DNA from: Oscillospiraceae bacterium
GTDB lineage: Bacteria > Bacillota > Clostridia > Oscillospirales > Oscillospiraceae
Direction of reading: 5' to 3'
Length of the DNA: 64,000 nt
NCBI GenBank assembly: GCA_015067845.1
Contig: SVLT01000002.1
Location: 1 to 64,000 of the forward strand
How positions within the stretch are numbered: the stretch's first letter is position 1; each line of letters starts with the position of its first letter. Under the pieces are notes generated by a model. It had not been told where the DNA came from and did no database searches. It worked only from the letters and a program-made list of their open reading frames with translations. A program made the translations under genes and the position numbers. This document shows, one piece after another, positions 24,894 to 32,630 of this stretch.

Positions 24894-25529
24894 TTATTCG
24901 ATTGTTTCCAGGAATTTGCCGAAGATCTCTTCTTCTGCCCGTTGGCGGGCTTTGACGGCATCCTCGAACCGCTCATAAGAGCCGAAACTCATGATTTTCC
25001 CCTGGAAGGTGAGCCGCGCCCGGTATCGGTTGGTTCTCCGGTCGTAGTAGACACCACGGCAACCGCTGGTGTTGGCGGCGTTCGGCTTCATGTCCTGGAT
25101 CTTAGAGATCTGGGTGCCCGCCACATATCCGGCGCAATCCCGGGCAGCCTTCGCGTGGCGCTTGTCCGCACAGGTTTTGCACATGCTCAGATCCGGGTTC
25201 TTCAGGGTGTCCGTGGCCTTGTAGGTAATGGTACCGCATTCGCAGCGGCATTCCCATAGGGGCGTGGTGCGCTTGCCACGAGGGCTGCGCTTTTCGGAGC
25301 GGCCCAGTACCGTCAGCCGGCCAAAAACACGGCCGGCGAGGTCCGGGGACTTGAGACAGCCGCAGTTGGCCATCGGCCGCCTTTTCAGGTTGGCTGTGGT
25401 GGAGATATAGGAATTGCCGCAGTCGCAGCGGCAGAGCCAGCGCCGTTCACCCTTCGCAGTGGAGTCCAACTGCTGTTCTACCACCACCTTGCCAAACCGT
25501 TGACCGATCATGGATGGATAATCACTCAT
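24894..25529 (-). CDS. AP2-domain DNA-binding protein with zinc-ribbon-like N-terminus
   Basis: A 211-residue protein. The C-terminal 60 residues (SGCRGVYYDRRTNRYRARLT ... FGSYERFEDAVKARQ) form an AP2-type DNA-binding domain, which in bacteria is typical of phage and mobile-element proteins. The first 130 residues hold CxCxC-type cysteine clusters (CRCDCGN, NCGCLKS, CRCECG, CKTC) consistent with zinc binding. No nuclease motif and no other phage gene is next to it, so it may be a stranded remnant or a host regulator. GAGGATC precedes the ATG. Confidence 0.8.
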   Translation of the reverse strand: MSDYPSMIGQRFGKVVVEQQLDSTAKGERRWLCRCDCGNSYISTTANLKRRPMANCGCLKSPDLAGRVFGRLTVLGRSEKRSPRGKRTTPLWECRCECGTITYKATDTLKNPDLSMCKTCADKRHAKAARDCAGYVAGTQISKIQDMKPNAANTSGCRGVYYDRRTNRYRARLTFQGKIMSFGSYERFEDAVKARQRAEEEIFGKFLETIE

Positions 25530-25551
25530 GGAATGATCCTCATAGCAGAAA

Positions 25552-25580
25552 CCCGCCCGAACGCCAGGCGCCAGGGCGGG
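25552..25580 (-). terminator. Hairpin between the surface-protein gene and the AP2 gene
   Basis: CCCGCCC and GGGCGGG pair around a 15-base loop that includes a GGCGCC palindrome; a short T run follows on the minus strand. Two more dyads lie just to the right (CCCACTCC/GGAGTGGG at 25601-25625, and TATCCGT/ACGGATA at 25636-25653), directly after the surface-protein stop codon. Confidence 0.55.
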
Positions 25581-25664
25581 AAAGGATTGATCAGTTGCCG
25601 CCCACTCCCCACAGGGAGGAGTGGGTGGACTTTGTTATCCGTTTGCACGGATAGAATTACGAAA

Positions 25665-27818
25665 TTACTGCGCAGTTACAGTCCAGGTGCCGTCACCGTT
25701 TTCGGTGGCAACATAGCCGTCTGCAACGTAAGCGGAAGGATTAGTATCAAAGGTACCGCCGGTGATTACAAGATTGGTAGGATTGTAGTAGATACCGCTA
25801 CCATTGTTATCAGCTTCGGTCTTATTAAATGTACCGCCATTAATAACTACTGCGTTGCTGCTCGTCGGGCAGAGGTAACCGCCACCGTACACCTGATTGT
25901 ATTCGTTTTTGGTGTTTTCAAATACACCGTCATTGACAGTCAGCTTGCCGTTTTCACTGGTATAAAGAGCCCAGCTTGTTTGATTCGTTTCGGTATTCTG
26001 TCCGACATCGACAGTTGCGTAGTTGATAACGGTAACGCCATCGCCGTTAGTAGCAATACCGCCGTGATAGGTCTTAATGGTTGCACTGTTAACGGTCATC
26101 ATACCATAGTTGTTAATACCGTAGGAAGGCCATGCCGTGCCTGCAAACGGTGCACCCTCAATGGTCGTATCTTCAATGGTAAGCACAGCTCCAGCAGCGT
26201 TGTAGATAGCAGAACCGCCATTATCGCCAGTGGAAGCAACGGTACCATTCTTAATAGTCAAAGTGCCGTTGTTCACAAGGGTGTGGATGCGATTATTGTT
26301 CGCATCGCGACCAACGGTACCCTTGATTTCCTTACCATTTAGGTCAAGAGTAACTTCAACACCTGCGGGAATTTCCAAGGATGTATCAACAGTAATATTA
26401 CCTGTTAACTTAACGTTACCGCCTTCGGCAAGTGCAGCGGCAAGGGTATCAGCGGTGCTGATATTTTCCTTATCTACACTAACAACATAAGTACCATCGG
26501 TTTCGGTAACCATATAGCCATCAGCAACATGTGCGGAAGGATCAGCATCGAAGGTACCGCCCTTGATAACGTACTCACGGCCCGCACCGCTACTGAAGGA
26601 GGTGCCGGTATAGTTACCGCCGTTGATAATGATAGGATTGGTACCAAGCTCGCAGAAGGTGTTGCCACCATTGACATAGACCTCCTGCTTGGTGAATGCA
26701 AACTTACCGCCGTTAACGGTAACCTGTGCATTACCATAGCTATAGATTAAGTAGCTGGTAATACCGGTAGATTGACCCAAACCAACATCGATATCAGCAT
26801 CGTTGATAACGGTAACACCGTTATCGCCCGTAGCAATAGCACCGTGATAGGACTTAATGGTAGCACCATTTACTACTGCATTACCGTAGTTATTAACAGC
26901 GTACGAGGGGAAGGGCTTGCTAACGCCTGCCTCGTAAACGGGATCGGACTGAGGTGCGCCGTATAGCGTTACATCTTCAATCGTGAGAGTTGCACCTGCA
27001 TTGTTATAGATTGCAGAGCCGCCATCATTGCCAGCAGACTTGACAGTACCATCCTTGATGGTGAGGATACCGTTATTAACAATCACGTGGATACGGTTGT
27101 TGTCTGCATCACGACCCTCAGTACCGGTAATGGTCTTGCCGTTGAGATCGAGCTCAACCGCAACACCTGCGGGAACGGTCAGTGTCTCTGTAACAGAGAT
27201 GTCGTTTATGAGCTTTACATTTTTGCCTGCGCTGAGAGCGTTAGCAAGTTCAGCAGCCGTCTTTACCTCTGCAAGATACTCAGCATTAACGTCATACTGA
27301 TCGTCATTGCTATCCTGCTCATGGGTATACTGAGTTGCATAGACAGTGATGCCGATGCCTTCGATCTTCAGACCCTGGTACTCATTGCCGGCCTCTTCAG
27401 CCATGTGACCGGACAGTTCAACAACGACAGAGTCATCGGGCAGAAGAGTGCCGTCCTCGGGGCTCAGAGTGAACTCAATGGCTTCCAGCAATTTGGCATC
27501 ACCATCGATACCGTTAACGACGACATCATACTTCAGGGCCAGATTGCCCTTGTTGGTAATGCGCAGCTCGGGCAGTTTGTAAGTACAGCCGGGCTCCCAG
27601 TAATTATCGGTGAACTTCAGGGTCTGGCCCTCGGCATCCACCCAGTTGCCGTTAGCATCCTGATATTCCAGAACGATATTCAGATTACCGGCCTGGATCG
27701 TGTTTACCGCGCTGGAAGCGCTATCCGTAAACCAAGCAAATGTGGACCCGACCAGCATGGTGCAGCACAGAATCAGTGCCACGACGCTGCTGAAAAGCGC
27801 CTTATTCGTATTTTTCAT
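25665..27818 (-). CDS. SipW/TasA-type secreted protein with two-copy beta-helix region
   Basis: A 717-residue secreted protein. Residues 1-45 form a SipW-dependent type signal peptide (ALFSSVVALILCCTMLVGST, then FAWFTDSASSAVNTIQAGNL), as in TasA/CalY fibre proteins. A TasA-like beta-sandwich extends to about 185. Then come two similar halves (about 190-445 and 446-717), each starting with VPAGV-x-LDLNGK and made of short NNGILTIKDGT-type coils, consistent with a right-handed beta-helix. There is no sortase motif or C-terminal helix. AAGGAG precedes the ATG at 27818. The only strong promoter nearby lies on an invertible segment that currently points away, so expression is probably phase variable. 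It may be a matrix fibre or adhesin. Confidence 0.85.
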   Translation of the reverse strand: MKNTNKALFSSVVALILCCTMLVGSTFAWFTDSASSAVNTIQAGNLNIVLEYQDANGNWVDAEGQTLKFTDNYWEPGCTYKLPELRITNKGNLALKYDVVVNGIDGDAKLLEAIEFTLSPEDGTLLPDDSVVVELSGHMAEEAGNEYQGLKIEGIGITVYATQYTHEQDSNDDQYDVNAEYLAEVKTAAELANALSAGKNVKLINDISVTETLTVPAGVAVELDLNGKTITGTEGRDADNNRIHVIVNNGILTIKDGTVKSAGNDGGSAIYNNAGATLTIEDVTLYGAPQSDPVYEAGVSKPFPSYAVNNYGNAVVNGATIKSYHGAIATGDNGVTVINDADIDVGLGQSTGITSYLIYSYGNAQVTVNGGKFAFTKQEVYVNGGNTFCELGTNPIIINGGNYTGTSFSSGAGREYVIKGGTFDADPSAHVADGYMVTETDGTYVVSVDKENISTADTLAAALAEGGNVKLTGNITVDTSLEIPAGVEVTLDLNGKEIKGTVGRDANNNRIHTLVNNGTLTIKNGTVASTGDNGGSAIYNAAGAVLTIEDTTIEGAPFAGTAWPSYGINNYGMMTVNSATIKTYHGGIATNGDGVTVINYATVDVGQNTETNQTSWALYTSENGKLTVNDGVFENTKNEYNQVYGGGYLCPTSSNAVVINGGTFNKTEADNNGSGIYYNPTNLVITGGTFDTNPSAYVADGYVATENGDGTWTVTAQ

Positions 27819-28018
27819 GATAAATCTCCTTCGATTTTCGGCATTGAATAATCCGCCGCGCGCCATGCCGTGCGCCGCGCAGCCGTCCCATGGGGATCCC
27901 TCCCCTGCTGCGGATCTGCTTCTATCTCTGTCCCGGTTTCCTCCCTTCGCCATGGATTTATCTTAAAATCATGGCTCCGGGAATTCCTTTCGCAACCACG
28001 ATTCCAAAATCAATCCCT
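27819..28018 (-). other. Leader region of the phase-variable surface gene
   Basis: Two hundred bases between the start codon and the left inverted repeat. It is GC-rich near 27850-27890 (CGCGC-rich arms that can fold) and has no convincing minus-strand promoter. If the invertible promoter faces left, this is the 5' untranslated leader. Confidence 0.5.
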
Positions 28019-28048
28019 TACCACATAATTCGTATTATGTGGTAAATG
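28019..28048 (+). repeat. Left recombination site (30-bp inverted repeat, IR-L)
   Basis: The exact reverse complement of 28289-28318. Its first 26 bases are TACCACATAAT, TCGT, ATTATGTGGTA: two 11-bp arms around a 4-bp core. The layout is that of a tyrosine-recombinase core site. Confidence 0.92.
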
Positions 28049-28099
28049 CCTTCGGGTATTTCCGAATGCCGCCCCAAGGATCCGTATTTTGGGCGCACA

Positions 28100-28150
28100 A
28101 AGGCACACCCTCGTCGTTTCTTTTTCAAAAAAGGAAACGAGGGTGGCCTT
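28100..28150. terminator. Long hairpin inside the invertible segment
   Basis: The arms ACCCTCGT-GTTTC and GAAAC-GAGGGT, flanked by T and A runs in the centre and by AGGC/GCCT outside, form an imperfect stem of about 20 bp. It may stop read-through from the recombinase gene into the surface gene in this orientation, and it would stay behind the promoter after inversion. Confidence 0.55.
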
Positions 28151-28218
28151 ATGCTGCCCGGAATAAGTAGAATGCCCTTTGGATATGGATCAATAATGGA
28201 TTTCTTCTATTTTCACAC

Positions 28219-28247
28219 TTGATTTTCTGTTCCTGTCCATATATAAT
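28219..28247 (+). promoter_or_regulatory. Near-consensus promoter on the invertible segment
   Basis: TTGATT, exactly 17 bp, then a perfect TATAAT. It reads rightward through IR-R into the antisense strand of the recombinase gene. After inversion the start would map near 28083 and read leftward to the surface gene with a leader of about 265 bases. Confidence 0.8.
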
Positions 28248-28288
28248 AGTAGCAGGAATACAGAATTATATAGGGGTCAAAGTATACC

Positions 28289-28318
28289 CATTTACCACAT
28301 AATACGAATTATGTGGTA
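28289..28318 (-). repeat. Right recombination site (30-bp inverted repeat, IR-R)
   Basis: The perfect inverted partner of 28019-28048, with core ACGA between the same 11-bp arms. The asymmetric core gives the sites direction and permits inversion rather than deletion. It ends 10 bp from the recombinase stop codon. Confidence 0.92.
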
Positions 28319-28328
28319 TTTTTTGCGT

Positions 28329-29159
28329 CTATATGACCAGTCCCAGGCGCTCGATCTTCCGGCGGTGTTCCCTTCCGGTGGTCATGATATAAATGCGGGT
28401 GGTGCTGATGGAACTGTGACCCAGAATATCCGCCAGTTTGGCGATGTCCTTCTCAATTCCGTAAAACGTGCGGGCAAAGAGCTTGCGTAAATTGTGAGGA
28501 AAAACCTTCGACGGCTGCACCCCGGCCTTTTCACACAGTTTTTTCATGGCCGACCAGATGTTGCTGCGGTCCAGGGGTTTGCCCGTTCTGGTCACAAAGA
28601 CCGCGCCGCTGCGGATGCCCCGCCGCCGGGCATAGTGCAGGAGCAGTTTTCGCAATTTTCCCGGGATCAATATGGTCCGGGTCTTGTTTTTGCAATCCAC
28701 CGTGACCTCCCCCCGGCGCAGCGCCTCTACCGTGAAATAGCGCAGCTCCGATACCCGGATGCCGGTGCCGCAGATGGTCTGCATGACCAGATTCAGTTGT
28801 TCATTCTGTCGGGCCGCTTCCAGCAGGCGCAGGTACTCCGCCTTTGTCAATTCCGTATCCTCGCCGCAGTAGGTCTTTCGCTGGGCGCAGACGCTTTTGA
28901 CTTTACATTCCGGCAATCCCACAAATACCAGCAGGCTGTTAACACCTGCCAACATGGAATTGATGGAACGGATCCCATAGCCCCGTGCCATCAGTTGTTT
29001 TTTCCAGGCCACCACCAATTCCTTGGTCACTTCCCTCCCCTCCGCGTAGGCGCAGAACGATCGCGCATCCCGCAGGTACTTTTCCTGGGTGGCTGCGCTC
29101 TTTTCCTCCCGGTACAGATACAGTGCAAAATCCCGGAGGTGCTGTGTCGTTACGATCAT
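28329..29159 (-). CDS. Small tyrosine recombinase, probable DNA invertase of the adjacent switch
   Basis: A 276-residue site-specific recombinase. The N-terminal SAM-like core-binding domain spans about 1-90. The catalytic set is complete: R135 (GTGIRVSELR), K159 in the beta-hairpin, H222 and R225 (PHNLRKLF), H248 (LGHSS) and the nucleophile Y257. The size and lack of a phage-type N-terminal arm domain match clostridial and Bacteroides invertases. The start at 29159 follows AAGGAGGATCGATT. It lies directly beside IR-R. Its mRNA leader carries a terminator-like hairpin just before the ribosome site, and the invertible promoter in its present direction would make RNA antisense to it. Confidence 0.92.
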   Translation of the reverse strand: MIVTTQHLRDFALYLYREEKSAATQEKYLRDARSFCAYAEGREVTKELVVAWKKQLMARGYGIRSINSMLAGVNSLLVFVGLPECKVKSVCAQRKTYCGEDTELTKAEYLRLLEAARQNEQLNLVMQTICGTGIRVSELRYFTVEALRRGEVTVDCKNKTRTILIPGKLRKLLLHYARRRGIRSGAVFVTRTGKPLDRSNIWSAMKKLCEKAGVQPSKVFPHNLRKLFARTFYGIEKDIAKLADILGHSSISTTRIYIMTTGREHRRKIERLGLVI

Positions 29160-29180
29160 AATCGATCCTCCTTGCAAAAA

Positions 29181-29212
29181 ATGGCACCCGTGGTCTGCCC
29201 ATCGGGTGCCAT
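29181..29212 (-). terminator. Leader terminator (attenuator) before the recombinase
   Basis: On the minus strand ATGGCACCCG and CGGGTGCCAT pair (10 bp) and are followed by TTTTTTG, 8 bases before the AAGGAGG of the recombinase. A terminator inside a leader suggests attenuation or strong damping of recombinase expression. Confidence 0.7.
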
Positions 29213-29253
29213 ATCCTATTCTCTCCATAAATATCACATTTCAGCACTTTTGG

Positions 29254-29282
29254 ATAGTGAATCGGGATCTTTCGCTTGTCAA
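29254..29282 (-). promoter_or_regulatory. Promoter of the recombinase gene
   Basis: Minus-strand TTGACA, 17-bp spacer, CACTAT (a weak -10). It would give a leader of about 90 bases containing the attenuator. Confidence 0.5.
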
Positions 29283-29344
29283 CCATACCGTTTTTTGAAT
29301 GACCGGGCCGGGCATGATGCATCCATAATCAAAAAAGTAAAAAA

Positions 29345-29368
29345 CCCGGAATTCCGAAGAATTCCGGG
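29345..29368 (-). terminator. Terminator of the glycan operon
   Basis: CCCGGAATT and AATTCCGGG form a perfect 9-bp stem around 6 bases. On the minus strand TTTTTTACTTTTTT follows closely. It lies about 150 bp after the DUF1667 stop codon. I see no gene in 29369-29520. Confidence 0.8.
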
Positions 29369-29520
29369 TGTGTGGCAGATGGGTTCGAATCACTCCCATG
29401 GGCAAAATCATAACCACCGGCCGTGTGCATCTGTCAAGCAAAAGCAGACAATTAAAGCCCTCACGGAAACGGTCTTTGCTCAATGCGCCTAGATCTATAC
29501 CAATGCTACTTCCGCAAATA

Positions 29521-29868
29521 TTAATCCACCGTCTTTGTTACAACGATTCGGCTTCCGCAAGCATCCTGTAACACCACATCGCCGATTGCCACCGGTGCCT
29601 CAACAGCGCACTTCCGGAGCAACGCCATAACTTCCATCATTCGATCCTTGGCAACGGGTGTTTCGGTTTTCACAGACACCATGGTGTTATACCGGTTGGT
29701 AACTCTGACTGTTGCCGTCACCGTCCGAACGGGATGCAGACATTCATTGAGGGCATATTCCTCACCCTTTGGGCAACTATGGCCGGTTACAACGATCTGC
29801 CGGCCGTTGCCCTCTGCTTCCAGCGCACAGCCTCTGGGGCAAATGATACAAGTTAGACTTCTCTTCAT
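29521..29868 (-). CDS. DUF1667-domain protein
   Basis: A 115-residue protein with cysteine pairs CIICPRGC and HSCPKGEEYA, the marks of DUF1667, a small protein encoded with GlpA/GlpB-type oxidoreductases in anaerobes and thought to carry a metal or iron-sulfur centre. The ATG overlaps the stop of the preceding gene by one base (TGATG), so it is translationally coupled. It is the last gene before the operon terminator. The electron-transfer partner is not known. Confidence 0.88.
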   Translation of the reverse strand: MKRSLTCIICPRGCALEAEGNGRQIVVTGHSCPKGEEYALNECLHPVRTVTATVRVTNRYNTMVSVKTETPVAKDRMMEVMALLRKCAVEAPVAIGDVVLQDACGSRIVVTKTVD

Positions 29869-31112
29869 CACAGCACCTCTAGATCAACCGTAATCGGACC
29901 TGTCACATTTTGCAATTTTTCTGCCTTTACCATGATCTTTTCCATCTCACCGGGCGCTGCCTTCAGCCGTTTCACCATAGCCAGGACATTCTCACCATCC
30001 GTAACCGTGAATTTCACCTTGCCCAAAGGCTGGGCCACCCGCAAAAACAGGGATACATTCTCATTTTTTGTGCAGATCATCTGGGGCAGCACATAGCGAA
30101 CACCATTTCCTGCCTTTGTTGCAATGGCGATTTCATCCCTTTTCTGTCCCATCACAAATTTGACCGCTCCCAAGCCGGCCCGTTCCGCTTCCTCGGACAC
30201 ATAGTCCACCAGGTCATGTACCTGTAACACATTACCGCAGGCAAAAATACCGGGCACCTGGGTCTGGCAATTCTCATCCACCAGTGCGCCATTGGTAACG
30301 GGGTCGATGGGAATACCTGCCCCACGGGTCAGCTCATTTTCCGGGATCAAGCCAACAGAAAGTAACAACGTATCGCATGGAATATAGCGTCTTGTTTCCT
30401 CAATAGGATTCATTCGGCTATCCACTTGGGCAATGGTCACGCCCTCTACCCGCTTGTCACCATGGATCTGCACAACGGTGGTGCTTAAGTACAGTGGAAT
30501 GCCAAAATCCTCAAGACATTGAACAATATTCCGGGTCAAGCCGCCGGAATAGGGCATGACTTCACAGACAGCCTCAACCTTTGCACCTTCATAGCTCATG
30601 CGCCGGGCCATGATAAGGCCAATATCACCAGAACCCAGGATCACCACACGCTTACCTACCTGGTAGCCCAGACAGTTCACCAACTTCTGCGCAGTACCGG
30701 CACTGTACACGCCTGCAGGACGGGCGCCACAGATATTCAATGCACCCCTGCTCCGCTCTCTGCATCCCATTGCAAGGATCACTGCCTTGGCTTGAATCTT
30801 CAGAATACCTTCCTGATTCTGTGCGATTACCACCTTGTCCGGTGTAATGGCAGTCACCATGGTATTCGTATAGACTTTGATATTGCGATCAAGCACCCTT
30901 TTAGCATAGACCGCAGCATATTCCGGGCCGGTTAGTTCACGATGCAGCTTGTGCAATCCGAATCCATTATGAATACATTGCATCAAAATTCCACCGAGCT
31001 GCGGTTCACGGTCCAGAATCACAACATCTTCACATCCGGCATCATAAGCCGCAACCGCCGCTGCCATGCCGGCAGGACCGCCACCTATAATCACGATATC
31101 ATGGAAAATCAC
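29868..31112 (-). CDS. FAD/NAD(P)-dependent oxidoreductase (GlpB-position subunit)
   Basis: A 414-residue two-dinucleotide-fold flavoprotein: DIVIIGGGPAGMAAAV at the N-terminus for FAD, and VVILGSGDIGLIMARRM near residue 150 for NAD(P). The CGAR-type segment after CRER and the NGALVDENCQTQVPGIFACG close match thioredoxin-reductase-like family members. Together with the upstream GlpA-like protein and DUF1667 it forms the conserved three-gene set of anaerobic glycerol-3-phosphate dehydrogenase-like systems. The substrate is not proven; in this locus it may oxidise a sugar-derived polyol phosphate. It overlaps the previous gene by four bases (ATGA). Confidence 0.85.
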   Translation of the reverse strand: MIFHDIVIIGGGPAGMAAAVAAYDAGCEDVVILDREPQLGGILMQCIHNGFGLHKLHRELTGPEYAAVYAKRVLDRNIKVYTNTMVTAITPDKVVIAQNQEGILKIQAKAVILAMGCRERSRGALNICGARPAGVYSAGTAQKLVNCLGYQVGKRVVILGSGDIGLIMARRMSYEGAKVEAVCEVMPYSGGLTRNIVQCLEDFGIPLYLSTTVVQIHGDKRVEGVTIAQVDSRMNPIEETRRYIPCDTLLLSVGLIPENELTRGAGIPIDPVTNGALVDENCQTQVPGIFACGNVLQVHDLVDYVSEEAERAGLGAVKFVMGQKRDEIAIATKAGNGVRYVLPQMICTKNENVSLFLRVAQPLGKVKFTVTDGENVLAMVKRLKAAPGEMEKIMVKAEKLQNVTGPITVDLEVL

Positions 31113-32557
31113 GATTCCTCACCGATCCTTCCAATCACCATCCGGGATGCGCCGCCATTTTTCGTGACATCTTCCATTAGGATACCCAGTTCCCTGCTGA
31201 GTAGTTCCATAACATAAGGACCACAAAAGCCTCCCTGGCAGCGACCCATTCCTGATCTGGTGCGACGCTTGATACCATCCATATCCAGCGCACCGGGATT
31301 GGTATGAATTGCCTCCAAAATCTCTCCTTCGCTGATCATCTCACAGCGGCATACAATTTTACCAAAGGCAGGTTTTTCTTTAATATAGGCGTGCTTTTTG
31401 TCATCGGTCATATTCTGAAATCCGTGAGTATCCTTACGCCTTCCATCCCAGTTCTCTTTCGCAACGAAAGACAGTCCTTCTTTTTCCAAAAGCTGCACCA
31501 AGTATTTCGCAATGGAGACACAGCAAGTCAAGCCAGGAGAATCAATTCCTGCTGCATGGATGAGGCCAGGAACAACCCGGGATGCTTCCAAAATAAAATC
31601 GCCGGTATCTCCGGTGGCACGGACACCCGTAAAAGATGTAATAACCTGCCGGAAAGCCACAGAAGGAACACTTTTTGACGCAAGACGCTTCACTTCCGCA
31701 AGGCCCTTTGCTGTGGTATCCCTGCTTTCGGGAGTCATTACCACATTTGCTGTGGGACCAATTAGCAGATTCCCGTGAACCGTAGGCGAAACCAGGATTC
31801 CCTTGCCTGCTTCCGTGGGGCACTGGAATAGGGTGCGGCCGACTCTGTTCCCCTCTGACTTATCCAAAAGCATATACTCACCTGCTCTGGGGGTAATTTT
31901 GAAAAACCTATCCCCCGCCATGTTCGCAATGCAATCTGCAAAACCGCCGGCGCAGTTAAACAAATATGTTCCGCTTACAAATTCACCGGCGGCGGAAGCA
32001 ACAGAAAACACATCATTATTACGCTCAATGGACACAACCTCAAAGTTACGTTTCAATTCCACGCCATTGTCCATAGCATTTCCAATAGCGGCAATTGTCA
32101 GCTCATAAGGGCCGATGATTCCCGCGTTGCGTACATCGAGAACCATAGACACCGCCTCAGACAAATTGGGCTCCAGCGCCCTTGCCTCGTCTCCGGAGAG
32201 CAGAGCCAGTCCGGGAACTCCGTTTTTCAATCCTTGCAGGTACAGTTCCTCCAGCAAGCTATGCTCCTCGCCCGAGCCAAACGCACATACCATAGAGCCG
32301 TTCCGTCTATAGGGCACATGCAATTCCTCTGCCGCCGCAAACAACAGTTCAACACCCTCAGCGTTGAGTTTTGCTTTTAGAGTACCCGGCACCGGGTCAT
32401 ATCCACCGTGGACGATGCCGGAATTTGCCTTTGTGGCGCCCATGGCCACATCTTTTTCCTTTTCCAACAGGCAGACCGAAAGCTGATACCTGCTCAACTC
32501 CCGGGCCAACATGCCGCCCACAACACCTGCTCCAATAATAACTATGTCATAGACCAT
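31109..32557 (-). CDS. GlpA-like FAD-dependent dehydrogenase with BFD-type [2Fe-2S] domain
   Basis: A 482-residue flavoprotein of the glycerol-3-phosphate dehydrogenase/DAO family: FAD-binding DIVIIGAGVVGGMLARELS at residues 4-22, then a substrate domain, and a C-terminal bacterioferritin-associated-ferredoxin-like domain from about 385 (IVCRCEMISEGEILEA; GRCQGGFCGPYV), whose four cysteines should hold a [2Fe-2S] cluster. GGAGAGAGAT precedes the ATG. It is the first of the three-gene oxidoreductase set and follows the sialidase gene by 73 bp. Electrons would pass to the downstream flavoprotein. Confidence 0.88.
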   Translation of the reverse strand: MVYDIVIIGAGVVGGMLARELSRYQLSVCLLEKEKDVAMGATKANSGIVHGGYDPVPGTLKAKLNAEGVELLFAAAEELHVPYRRNGSMVCAFGSGEEHSLLEELYLQGLKNGVPGLALLSGDEARALEPNLSEAVSMVLDVRNAGIIGPYELTIAAIGNAMDNGVELKRNFEVVSIERNNDVFSVASAAGEFVSGTYLFNCAGGFADCIANMAGDRFFKITPRAGEYMLLDKSEGNRVGRTLFQCPTEAGKGILVSPTVHGNLLIGPTANVVMTPESRDTTAKGLAEVKRLASKSVPSVAFRQVITSFTGVRATGDTGDFILEASRVVPGLIHAAGIDSPGLTCCVSIAKYLVQLLEKEGLSFVAKENWDGRRKDTHGFQNMTDDKKHAYIKEKPAFGKIVCRCEMISEGEILEAIHTNPGALDMDGIKRRTRSGMGRCQGGFCGPYVMELLSRELGILMEDVTKNGGASRMVIGRIGEES

Positions 32558-32630
32558 ATCTCTCTCCTACCCGTTTCCTATAGGGTGAATGTATGTTGTT
32601 TGGAGAATAAGGATACATTTTCGCAAACTC

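Larger units (their letters stand above)
28049..28288. promoter_or_regulatory. 240-bp invertible promoter segment
   Basis: The DNA between the two inverted repeats. It contains a long hairpin (28100-28150), a sigma-70 promoter reading rightward (28219-28247), and no gene. Inversion would aim the promoter at the SipW/TasA-type gene. The neighbouring recombinase is the obvious candidate to invert it. The present order is read as OFF. Confidence 0.85.

Noticed and set aside
29378-29400. GGTTCGAATC, a tRNA T-loop-like sequence next to the recombinase, possible tRNA attachment site
   Set aside because: The bases around it do not form a T-stem on either strand and no anticodon or acceptor arm can be built.
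29241-29483. 80-codon minus-strand frame upstream of the recombinase
   Set aside because: It runs across the operon terminator hairpin, has no ribosome site and no recognisable family.
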